A program made the position numbers and the translations under genes. Below, piece after piece: positions 9,001-16,053 of a DNA stretch of 35,934 bases. Position 1 is the stretch's first letter, and each line of letters opens with the position of its first letter. Source of the DNA: Bacteroidota bacterium (lineage in GTDB: Bacteria > Bacteroidota > Bacteroidia > Cytophagales > Cyclobacteriaceae); assembly GCA_023417785.1 (NCBI GenBank), contig JAEZEH010000016.1, positions 1 through 35,934 of the forward strand, in the 5' to 3' direction. The notes below the pieces were generated by a model. It was not told the origin of the DNA, did not search any database, and saw only the letters and a list, made by a program, of their open reading frames with translations.

Positions 9001-10307
9001 TGAATAAATTTCTGAATCGATTCCGTTTGTGGATCGAACTGCATGATGCCGCCGTTCCAGGTACTGATCCAAAGCTTGCCGTCCCGGTCCTCACGTATAT
9101 CGGTGATTGCGTCGTTACTCAACCCGTGACTCCGCGACGAAAATATTTCGAAGCTGCCTTCCCGCATATTGGCCTTTAGAAAACCGCTGCTTTCGGTTCC
9201 GATCCAGATGGTTCCCTTTTTATCTTCGAGAAAGGAGGTCACTACCGTTGATTTCAGATCCTTGAATGACTCACGATTCTGTAAATAATTCTCGAAGACG
9301 TTTTTGTTGACGTTAGTATAGAAAAGACCTGAACCTGCGGTAGCGAACCACGTATTTCCAAACGTGTCCTCAGTTATTGACGTGACTGATACAAAAGAGT
9401 TCGGGTTTGCATTGAGAGGCGTTTCTGTCAGCGTCTTTAGAACTTCCGTTGATTCGTCTATATAATAGAGTGCTTCGCGCCCGACGCCGATCAGGATGCG
9501 GTCATTTTTATCCTGATAAATACAATTGACGGTATTTTCGATGGCCGCCGGATTCTGGGAGAGTTGCCGATACGTTCGCAGCACATTCCCATTATTGTCG
9601 AGCACCTCAACCCCACGGTCCATCGTACCGACCCAGATTCTGTTTTGATTGTCACAATAGATACTTTTGATATTGTTACTGCTCAACGCGTTCCTTCCGG
9701 AACCCTGATTAAACCGACGAAACGAATGCGTAATCTGCGAAAACTTCTTGATGCCGCCGTTGAACGTACCCGTCCACACATTGTCATCCTGATCTATGGT
9801 CAAACAAAAAATCGTGTCGAAATTTTCGTCCTGATACCATTCGGAGCCTTTTCCATGTTCGTATTTGCACAAACCATTTGAGGTTCCCAGCCAGAGTTGC
9901 CCTTTGGAATCTTCGCGGATCGCATTCACCGGTATTTTTTCACCGACTTGACCAATGTGGCATTTTATGAAGGTGTCGCTCATCCGGTCATACAGATTGA
10001 GACCTTCGATTGTACCGACCCATAATCGTCGTTGCGAATCTTCAAAAACGGCATAAACAATATTGTGATCCAGGCTGGAGCTGTCTTTCTCGCTATGTCT
10101 GTATTTCCTGAACGCGTAGCCGTCCCATCGAAAGACTCCTTCATAGGATCCAATCCACAGATATCCATAAGAATCCTGGAATACGTGGGTCAGGTCGTTT
10201 GACGGTAACCCGTATTCCGTCGATACATTATAAATATTGTAGTTGCGGTTCTGGCCGTAGACGGCGAACCCGGAAAATAGAAACACCAGAGCAATCAATC
10301 GTCGCAT
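6081..10307 (-). CDS. Hybrid two-component system sensor/regulator (HTCS) of a polysaccharide utilisation locus
   Basis: A single 1408-residue protein combining sensor kinase and transcription factor. A signal peptide (MRRLIALVFLFSGFAVYG) is followed by a periplasmic double beta-propeller of Reg_prop repeats (many GxLWIGT/WVGT motifs) to about residue 690. A Y_Y_Y domain spans about 700-775, and one membrane helix about 782-804. A coiled coil leads into HisKA with H898 (ILAHDLKNP) and then HATPase_c (ISDNGVGM, GTGLGLVI). A receiver domain (about 1150-1265) carries phospho-acceptor D1199 in VTDLIMPVMNG. The last 100 residues are an AraC-type DNA-binding domain. In Bacteroides, HTCS proteins bind an oligosaccharide in the periplasm and activate the adjacent SusC/D genes. 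The divergent SusC/D locus only 172 bases away fits that role. All catalytic residues are present; the ligand is unknown. Confidence 0.96.
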   Translation of the reverse strand: MRRLIALVFLFSGFAVYGQNRNYNIYNVSTEYGLPSNDLTHVFQDSYGYLWIGSYEGVFRWDGYAFRKYRHSEKDSSSLDHNIVYAVFEDSQRRLWVGTIEGLNLYDRMSDTFIKCHIGQVGEKIPVNAIREDSKGQLWLGTSNGLCKYEHGKGSEWYQDENFDTIFCLTIDQDDNVWTGTFNGGIKKFSQITHSFRRFNQGSGRNALSSNNIKSIYCDNQNRIWVGTMDRGVEVLDNNGNVLRTYRQLSQNPAAIENTVNCIYQDKNDRILIGVGREALYYIDESTEVLKTLTETPLNANPNSFVSVTSITEDTFGNTWFATAGSGLFYTNVNKNVFENYLQNRESFKDLKSTVVTSFLEDKKGTIWIGTESSGFLKANMREGSFEIFSSRSHGLSNDAITDIREDRDGKLWISTWNGGIMQFDPQTESIQKFIHDPNDINSIPLNDAKVLLPDDSVIWVGTHGEGLAAYHKKHRHFIHHRNNEIFPFQMNLPAWINHLFKDSFGRLWISTYSGLFVYDGKELIHHVHAARPSSISSNSVNMVTEDRFGRLWIATEGGLDEFDGRTQRFIRYRDTLDLPESVKSVVTDTNDKLWISTNEGVVSIDPSTKRVKLYDANDGLQGNTFFHKAVLRDRNGRLYFGGPKGFNVFHPAELSEFTLPEYFYTSDLYIYNEVQKPGRDNSPLNVVLPFTEELVLKPDQSFFTIEVSTVNLYSPSKTRYAYKLEGLNDTWIPLQNERKIAFTELPPGNYTLKVQYTTVDGTWHPADKELEIEILPPWWKTFWFKGLLILLLSGSVALAFFLRVKSIQARNIFLKAEVDKRTHELSEANSFLTERAEMIKLQNERLEEYNHEILRQSEKILNQQKHITEQNHQLESTVDELQKLNRTKDHFFSILAHDLKNPISALTGISDFMKSNFLKLNKNDAMQYLDSIHKSSNAIYDLLINLLNWSRTQSRNIEYSPVPVAVREVFQKNLILLEPQLNNKHISLEIDAPQDLTVYADYNMLDTVIRNILSNSVKFTEYNGRIEVFATAQDETVEIRISDNGVGMTPEQLQKLFSLDKSNISSGTAGEKGTGLGLVITQEFIQINKGSIRVDSSIGKGTDFFITLPTGKALSKSALKVLRPDPQIPASPDFWEAFPVDKLIKIRGRKILIVDDNAELRSYLKMLLSGTFEIFEAGNGQEGLDKALEVQPTAIVTDLIMPVMNGLEFCRHIKEHTSTSHIPVMLLTSQWEEKTQLSGYEAGADIYLTKPVKKELFIQVILNFIQNQERLRQKIQENILSSHEFQVDEPSLNKLDEEFLTRLVSFIEANVSDASLDARIICEEFGMSRTVLYAKVKTLTGQSVHEFIKSIRLKRSLVLLLEGRLNISQVALEVGFNSHSYFDKCFTKQYGVGPKEYILKMRNMRVV

Positions 10308-10332
10308 AGCCGTCAGGGTGGTAGTTCAACTT

Positions 10333-10362
10333 CAAATTTAGCATGTTTACCCGTTCTCGAAA
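10333..10362 (-). promoter_or_regulatory. Promoter of the hybrid sensor gene
   Basis: On the minus strand a perfect TAnnTTTG element (TAAATTTG, plus-strand 10333-10340) has TTTC (10359-10362) 18 bases upstream. It lies 25 bases before the sensor's start codon. Spacing and sequence fit the Bacteroidota consensus, with a slightly weak -33 box. Confidence 0.55.
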
Positions 10363-10439
10363 CCGCAACCGACTCCAAAATCCCGCAAACGAATGAGATT
10401 TCTAATAATCCGGACTATAGTTCTAGCCCCGCAAGATAT

Positions 10440-10477
10440 GTTGAGGCAATTTTGAAGCAGCTAAATAAAGCCTCAAC
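10440..10477 (+). promoter_or_regulatory. Inverted repeat immediately upstream of the susC-like start codon
   Basis: GTTGAGGC (10440-10447) and its exact complement GCCTCAAC (10470-10477) are separated by 22 bases. The second arm ends two bases before the ATG at 10480. In RNA it would form an 8-bp hairpin touching the start codon, which could limit translation. As DNA it could be a binding site for the AraC-type domain of the divergent sensor. The sequence does not decide between these. Confidence 0.45.
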
Positions 10478-10479
10478 CT

Positions 10480-13400
10480 ATGATGAGAATTCGACTTCTA
10501 TGCCTCCTGACAGCGCTTTGTATGTCCATACCCTGGTATGGCGTTGCGCAATCCCGGACGATTTCGGGAACCGTTATTGACGAAACGAATTCGCCCCTGC
10601 CGGGCGTCTCGGTTCTTATTAAAGGAACGACCAAAGGAACGGCGACAAACGCCGACGGAAAATTTACCCTCGCGTACGATAGCCCGGATAACGTTTTGGT
10701 GTTCTCTTTTGTCGGATATGAACCGAAAGAAGTAACGATCGGAACCCAGACGGAACTGCAGATATCCCTGGTGGAAGATATTAGTACACTGCAGGAGATT
10801 GTGGTGATCGGCTACGGCGAGGTAAAGAAAAGCGACCTGACCGGGGCGATGTCAACAGTAAAAGGCGACAACCTGAATCGAACGCCTACCGCCTCCGTAG
10901 ATCAACTCCTTCAGGGCAAGGCTGCTGGACTTCAGGTAATTACCACATCAGGTGAACCTGGTGCCGGCGCAACGATACGCATACGCGGGCTGAGCTCGTT
11001 CAACGGATCCAACAGTCCACTTATGGTAGTCGATGGCTTTCCGTGGGGCGATGCCGGTAATCTGAAGCAAATCAATCCGGAAGACATAGAATCCATCGAA
11101 GTGCTGAAGGATGCATCCGCGTCCGCGATTTACGGCTCGCGCGGTGCGAACGGCGTCATTCTGATTACCACCAAGAAAGGCAGAAGTGGTCAGGCGCGAA
11201 TTTCATTAAGCACCCTAACCACGTTGTCCTCACTTCCGAATAAGCTCGATGTTTGGGAAGACCCTGTTGATGTCGCCATCATCGATAACGAAGCGCGCAC
11301 CAACGCCGGACTGGACCCCTTTTTCGTCGGCGCTGATTACCTCGGAACGTATTACCCGTCCGTTGCGGAGCTCCGGGGCGAAGATCCGAATAAAGTGAAA
11401 TGGCCGCACCGGACGTATTGGCCCGACCTGGTTTACAGAAATCCGGTGTCGCAAAGTTATACGCTGTCTGCGGATGGCGGTAACGACAAAACCAAATACT
11501 CCATCTCCGGAAATTATTATAAAGAAGAAGGCCTTGCAATAAGCAATGAGTACGACCGCTATAACGCCCGTATCAATGTAGAACAGCAGGTACACCGCAA
11601 AATAAACCTCGGTACCAACCTCATTGTTACCCATACCAATCGTGAGGGCGGCGGCCTCTCCGCAGATCGCTCACCCGTATTCCCGGTTTACGATGAGGCC
11701 GGGGATTACTTCAAAATCAATCCTCTCGACTTTGGCCACCCTCTTGCGTATGCCAACGAGGTGTTAAACGAAAGCAGAACCATCGACGTACTTGGAACGC
11801 TGTCCCTTCAGTATGAAATAACCGATTGGCTTTCCTTCAGAACACAATTGAGCAACAAGTACGGTAACTCCATCAATGACTGGTATGAGCCACGTGATGT
11901 AACATACAATGGGTTTCAGTTTGTAGGATTCGGCGCCATTGATAACTGGTCGGGTAACGAGTTCCTGAACGAAAATTATTTCACGCTGAAAAAGGAATTC
12001 GCCGACGTGCATTTCCTCACGTTTATGGCAGGATTCACAACCCAAACGTCGTCTTCACGCGGTTCACGTCTTGAAGGTCACGGGTTCGTGAATGATAACC
12101 TGAAGAATGAAAATATGAATGCTGCGCAGGAGCAGATCACATCAAACTGGTTAAGTAAGTCGGTGTTGAATTCGTGGATTGGTCGTGCATCCTATACGTT
12201 ACATGACAAATATCTGCTCACGCTTACCGGCCGAGCCGATGGTTCATCAAAATTCGGTGCGAATAACAAATGGGCATTCTTCCCGTCCGCAGCTTTTGCA
12301 TGGAAGCTCCATGAAGAAAGTTTTCTTCAGTCGGTTGAGCCTGTTACAGAAGCGAAACTGAGAGTAAGTTATGGTATATCCGGTAACCAGGGCTTGAGTC
12401 CTTACCAGACGCTTGACCGACTTGGTAACGGAAGGTACTATACAGGTGGTGACTTTCAGATAGGTTATGGTCCGGGTATTTTCGACTGGGATGGTTATAA
12501 CAAGATCTGGGGCGGTGTACCGAATACCAGTCTTAGGTGGGAGACGACTTCGCAGTTCGATATCGGACTTGACATTGGTTTGCTCGAACAACGCGTAACG
12601 CTTGCCATGGACTATTACGTCAAGAACACAACCGACTTGCTGCGTCAGTCTTATATATCGCCGTCGTCAGGATATGACAGACTATGGATCAATGATGGCG
12701 AAGTAGAAAACCGTGGGATTGAACTTAGTGTGAACGCTGAGGTGATTTCCAGGGACGAGTTGACCTGGACCATTGGCGGTAACTTTACCATGAACCGGAA
12801 CAAAGTAGTTGACACCGGATTTGACGACTACGTTTGGAACGGAAGTACGATTGAAATGCTCCGTACACCGATTAATGCCCTGGTTATTGGTCAGCCATAC
12901 AATGCATTTTATGGATACAAGACGGATGGCATAATTCAGACACTGGAAGAAGGTCTTGACGCAGGATTGACCGGCGACCTGGCACAACCCGGTGAAATCA
13001 AATACCTGGACATTTCCGGACCTGACGGAGTGCCTGACGGAATTCTCGATGCAAATGACAGAACGGTAATCGGAAATCCGAACCCCGATTTTATTTACAG
13101 CATAAATACGTCAGTAAAATTCAAACGCTTTGACCTGTCGGCGCAACTCTACGGCGTTCAGGGCAACGATGTGTTCGACTTCCGAAAGTTTTCACCAAGT
13201 CGCCAACTCCAGCGCTGGACGCCGGATAATCTGACGAATGAATTCCCGAAAGTACATGCAACCCGTGGATTTCACGGCTCTGACTGGTTCATCACAGATG
13301 GCTCATTCCTGCGTGTACAGAACGTCACTGTCGGTTACAACTTCCCCGAACGCTTGATTCCCGGAATTAACAACCTGCGGGTCTACGTCTCAGGAAACAA

Positions 13401-13521
13401 TCTATACACGTTTACGAAGTTCAATCCTGGCTTCGATCCCGAGGTACCGGAAAATGGTCAGCATTGGGGGTCGTACCCGAGACCACGTGCACTTTCAGTT
13501 GGCGTCAACGTCGGATTCTAA
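10480..13521 (+). CDS. SusC/RagA-type TonB-dependent outer-membrane receptor
   Basis: Imports oligosaccharides across the outer membrane together with its SusD-like partner, energised by TonB. The 1013-residue length is typical. Order: a signal peptide ending near GVAQ; a CarboxypepD_reg-like domain (about 25-100, SGTVIDETNSPLPGVSV, then GTATNADGKF); the plug starting near LQEIVVIGYG with the family signatures LLQGKAAGLQV, IRIRGLSS and the plug end SAIYGSRGANGVILITTKKG; and a beta-barrel ending in the aromatic terminus SVGVNVGF. A second ATG at 10483 is an equally possible start. It is the first gene of a plus-strand run with the SusD-like gene 21 bases behind, and it is divergent from the hybrid sensor likely to control it. 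Family is firm; substrate is unknown. Confidence 0.97.
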   Translation: MMRIRLLCLLTALCMSIPWYGVAQSRTISGTVIDETNSPLPGVSVLIKGTTKGTATNADGKFTLAYDSPDNVLVFSFVGYEPKEVTIGTQTELQISLVEDISTLQEIVVIGYGEVKKSDLTGAMSTVKGDNLNRTPTASVDQLLQGKAAGLQVITTSGEPGAGATIRIRGLSSFNGSNSPLMVVDGFPWGDAGNLKQINPEDIESIEVLKDASASAIYGSRGANGVILITTKKGRSGQARISLSTLTTLSSLPNKLDVWEDPVDVAIIDNEARTNAGLDPFFVGADYLGTYYPSVAELRGEDPNKVKWPHRTYWPDLVYRNPVSQSYTLSADGGNDKTKYSISGNYYKEEGLAISNEYDRYNARINVEQQVHRKINLGTNLIVTHTNREGGGLSADRSPVFPVYDEAGDYFKINPLDFGHPLAYANEVLNESRTIDVLGTLSLQYEITDWLSFRTQLSNKYGNSINDWYEPRDVTYNGFQFVGFGAIDNWSGNEFLNENYFTLKKEFADVHFLTFMAGFTTQTSSSRGSRLEGHGFVNDNLKNENMNAAQEQITSNWLSKSVLNSWIGRASYTLHDKYLLTLTGRADGSSKFGANNKWAFFPSAAFAWKLHEESFLQSVEPVTEAKLRVSYGISGNQGLSPYQTLDRLGNGRYYTGGDFQIGYGPGIFDWDGYNKIWGGVPNTSLRWETTSQFDIGLDIGLLEQRVTLAMDYYVKNTTDLLRQSYISPSSGYDRLWINDGEVENRGIELSVNAEVISRDELTWTIGGNFTMNRNKVVDTGFDDYVWNGSTIEMLRTPINALVIGQPYNAFYGYKTDGIIQTLEEGLDAGLTGDLAQPGEIKYLDISGPDGVPDGILDANDRTVIGNPNPDFIYSINTSVKFKRFDLSAQLYGVQGNDVFDFRKFSPSRQLQRWTPDNLTNEFPKVHATRGFHGSDWFITDGSFLRVQNVTVGYNFPERLIPGINNLRVYVSGNNLYTFTKFNPGFDPEVPENGQHWGSYPRPRALSVGVNVGF

Positions 13522-13542
13522 AAAACCAAACATCAGTCAATT

Positions 13543-15021
13543 ATGAATATCAGAAAATATATCATGATGGTCCTCACATCCTGCATCATTGCGGGATGCT
13601 CCCTGGAAGAGGAACCATATGGATTTCCCTCAACGGGGAATTTCTATCAGAGTGCAGAAGACGCCAACTCGGCGCTCATGTATGCTTACGCGATCCTTCC
13701 CGAGATCGAATATTATTCAAGGAACTTTATCCTGGTTGCGGAACTGCCTGCAGAAACCCTTACCATTAAACCAGATGCCGGAGCTTCCAATTTCGAGATC
13801 GATGAACTTCGAACCCGACCGGACAATCCTGAGGTTACAACGGCATGGCGGTACGCATACATTGGTATCAATCGCGCTAACGCGGTTATCGCCAACGTAC
13901 CGGGTATTGTAAGTATGGATACCAACGAACGCAACCAGATCGTTGGGGAGGCGTATTTCCTCAGGGCGTTGCACTACTTCAATCTGGTAAGACTTTTTGG
14001 ATCAGTGCCGCTGCGCGTAGAGCCGGTTACCTCCACTGAACAAGTGGATGCTCCTTTGTCATCCATCAGCGAGGTCTACGATGTGATCATTGACGATCTG
14101 AATAAAGCTATTGAATTTACCGACTTCCAGAAGCGGGATGGTCGCGCCAATAAAGTAGCGGCGTGGGGATTGTTGTCGAAGGTGTACATCCATATGGCGT
14201 CGTCCAAAAGCACAGGCTCCCCGGGCTATGACTTCGTTCCTGATGCCGATGCGGCTTATGCGCAGGCAAAAACATCGGCTGCCAAAGTCCTCAATGAACA
14301 AACGGTTTATGGTTTTGACAACGATCTCAAAGCAATCTGGGACGTGGAAAACGAAGGCGGGCCCGAGCATATTTTCAGTGTATCTACCGACCGCACCGGA
14401 CAGTTTGAAGGAAACTATTCGAAACTCCCGCTGATGTTCATTCCCTATATCGATGGGGCCGTGTTCCAACTTGATGATGGGATCTCTGTAGCTTCAGGCT
14501 GGAACCACTTCCTCATGGAGGACGCGCATTATAACAGCTACGATGCCGATGACAAACGCAAAACAGAATTGATTATATCCACGGTGTGGGTAAATGGCAA
14601 CGCGAGGAACCTGGGTATTGGTGACTACAGCAGACCATTCACACGGAAGTACATCGATCCGGGACGTATCGGCGATCAGACCAGCGTGAACACACCCGTG
14701 CTTCGCTTCTCCGATGTGCTGTTAACTTTCGCAGAAGCGAGTGGTCCTGACGCAGACGGATATGCAGCGGTGAATCGTGTACGGACGCGGGCGGGACTTG
14801 ATGAGTTGCCCCTGGGGCTTTCCGTCGATGCGTTCAGGCAAGCCGTCTTGCAGGAAAGATCCTGGGAGTTTGCCTTCGAGGGCAACCGTCTCTTCGATCT
14901 CCGTCGTACAAATGCCATGGAGACAGTGCTTGAAGATCAATACGGCAAGACCATTGAAAGTGGCGCCTATTTCTTCGACATCCCCCAGCGCGAAGTTGAC
15001 ACAAATCCACTAATCGATTAA
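13543..15021 (+). CDS. SusD/RagB-type surface glycan-binding lipoprotein
   Basis: The 492-residue partner of the SusC-like receptor. SusD proteins form a lid over the SusC barrel and capture the glycan at the cell surface. A lipoprotein signal peptide ends in IIAGC (lipidated Cys19). The following residues SLEEE form an acidic patch like the lipoprotein export signal that sends Bacteroidota lipoproteins to the outer face. Helical TPR-like segments include GEAYFLRALHYFNLVRLFG and the asymmetrical RANKVAAWGLLSKVYIHMA. The conserved C-terminal motif is QERSWEFAFEGNRLFDLRR. It begins 21 bases after the susC-like stop and ends 7 bases before the next lipoprotein gene, so the three are almost certainly one transcript. 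Family call is firm. Confidence 0.96.
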   Translation: MNIRKYIMMVLTSCIIAGCSLEEEPYGFPSTGNFYQSAEDANSALMYAYAILPEIEYYSRNFILVAELPAETLTIKPDAGASNFEIDELRTRPDNPEVTTAWRYAYIGINRANAVIANVPGIVSMDTNERNQIVGEAYFLRALHYFNLVRLFGSVPLRVEPVTSTEQVDAPLSSISEVYDVIIDDLNKAIEFTDFQKRDGRANKVAAWGLLSKVYIHMASSKSTGSPGYDFVPDADAAYAQAKTSAAKVLNEQTVYGFDNDLKAIWDVENEGGPEHIFSVSTDRTGQFEGNYSKLPLMFIPYIDGAVFQLDDGISVASGWNHFLMEDAHYNSYDADDKRKTELIISTVWVNGNARNLGIGDYSRPFTRKYIDPGRIGDQTSVNTPVLRFSDVLLTFAEASGPDADGYAAVNRVRTRAGLDELPLGLSVDAFRQAVLQERSWEFAFEGNRLFDLRRTNAMETVLEDQYGKTIESGAYFFDIPQREVDTNPLID

Positions 15022-15028
15022 ACTGATT

Positions 15029-15955
15029 ATGAAGACCAGATATTTATTCCTTTGTCTAAGCGTCGCCATGCTGACAGTACTTACGAGCTGCGAACGTGAT
15101 CCTTTTGAAGACGTCGTAAGTCATGAGCGGGCAATTGAATCTGTAACCCTTGAAGGCGATCTGATTCAGGTCGGTCCCGCCGAAATAGATCGCGCCAATT
15201 CAATGGCATTGGTCAGGGTACTAATGGAAGAAAATACAGACCTGTCGCAGGTTAAAATGCGGGTTATGACTTCTTACAAAGCGAAAGCAGATCTCGACGC
15301 CGGAACCCCATTTAATTTTACTGCAAATAATAATAAGCAAACGGTTACTGTAACGGCAGAATCCGGTGAACGTCGTGAATGGACAGTAGAGCTCGTCCCG
15401 TTCATCGAGCCTGTGCTTGGTACCTATGCGATACAAAGCCTCGTAGTCTATGGAGGCACGGGTCCTGAGTATGGTGGCGGCGGTGTTCTGGATTTGACAG
15501 AAAAGCCCTGGGCGTGGCCGGAGACCGGTGGACCAGCGGCTGAATATGACAACATCTTAACGTTCACATTCACCGGAGTAACCGACGATGGTAAAACGTA
15601 TGGAACCGTAGTCAATGACGCGGGTGCTGATGGGCAGTACGCGAACTTCCTTTTTGTAAATCCTGACACGGATGTGAACCATCTGTACCGGACGATCCCA
15701 ACAGTGAACGGAGTATGGGAACATGACTACAGCAACAATACCATTATTTTTCGTTTCGAGGATGGCCATACGGCCACTGCCAGATTGAAAGGTGCCGGCA
15801 CCATCGATCTGGGGAATGGCCTGAGCAAGACGATTGCTGATGAAGCCTTTGAATTTACATTGAACGGCTCTGATGACTGGGACAACATCTACAGTGACTA
15901 CGACAAGTTCGTCAAGCGGCCCCGGATGTACTGGATTGATGTAAAAAGGCAATAA
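15029..15955 (+). CDS. Surface lipoprotein, probable SusE/F-position glycan-binding protein
   Basis: A 308-residue lipoprotein: the signal peptide ends in VLTSC (Cys21), followed by ERDPFED, acidic enough to fit surface export. Residues about 35-130 look like a DUF5018-type beta-sandwich (strand pattern ending TVTAESGERREWTVELV). The C-terminal half, rich in aromatic residues and glycines (YGGTGPEYGGGG, WAWPETGG, FLFVNPDTDVNHLYRT), may be a carbohydrate-binding domain. Its place directly after SusD, with a 7-base gap, is where PULs usually encode accessory surface glycan-binding proteins. That role is inferred from position and export signal and is not proven by a known domain. A TTTGG repeat and a hairpin follow its stop codon. 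Confidence 0.75.
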   Translation: MKTRYLFLCLSVAMLTVLTSCERDPFEDVVSHERAIESVTLEGDLIQVGPAEIDRANSMALVRVLMEENTDLSQVKMRVMTSYKAKADLDAGTPFNFTANNNKQTVTVTAESGERREWTVELVPFIEPVLGTYAIQSLVVYGGTGPEYGGGGVLDLTEKPWAWPETGGPAAEYDNILTFTFTGVTDDGKTYGTVVNDAGADGQYANFLFVNPDTDVNHLYRTIPTVNGVWEHDYSNNTIIFRFEDGHTATARLKGAGTIDLGNGLSKTIADEAFEFTLNGSDDWDNIYSDYDKFVKRPRMYWIDVKRQ

Positions 15956-15965
15956 CTGATTATCA

Positions 15966-15990
15966 TTTGGTTTGGTTTGGTTTGGTTTGG
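15966..15990 (+). repeat. Pentanucleotide tandem repeat (TTTGG)x5
   Basis: Five perfect TTTGG units begin 10 bases after the lipoprotein stop, followed by an imperfect GTTG. Short tandem repeats of this kind can change copy number by replication slippage. It lies 64 bases upstream of the first hydrolase ATG, outside coding sequence. Confidence 0.9.
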
Positions 15991-15994
15991 GTTG

Positions 15995-16038
15995 AAGCCT
16001 GCAGGTATCGCAGTGACTTTGCTGCGATACCCGGGCTT
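15995..16038 (+). terminator. Strong intercistronic hairpin (attenuator or mRNA-stability element)
   Basis: A perfect 10-bp stem, GGTATCGCAG (16004-16013) with CTGCGATACC (16022-16031), closes an 8-base loop. AAGCC (15995-15999) and GGCTT (16034-16038) extend it across a small internal loop. Only a short TTT, then A, follows, so it is not a classic terminator. Between the binding-protein genes and the enzyme genes it could reduce read-through or protect the upstream transcript from 3' decay. Confidence 0.6.
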
Positions 16039-16053
16039 TAAAAACATACGTTG

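Noticed and set aside
15966..16038. CRISPR-like repeat
   Set aside because: Unit is 5 bases with no spacers and no cas genes; it is a simple tandem repeat plus a hairpin.
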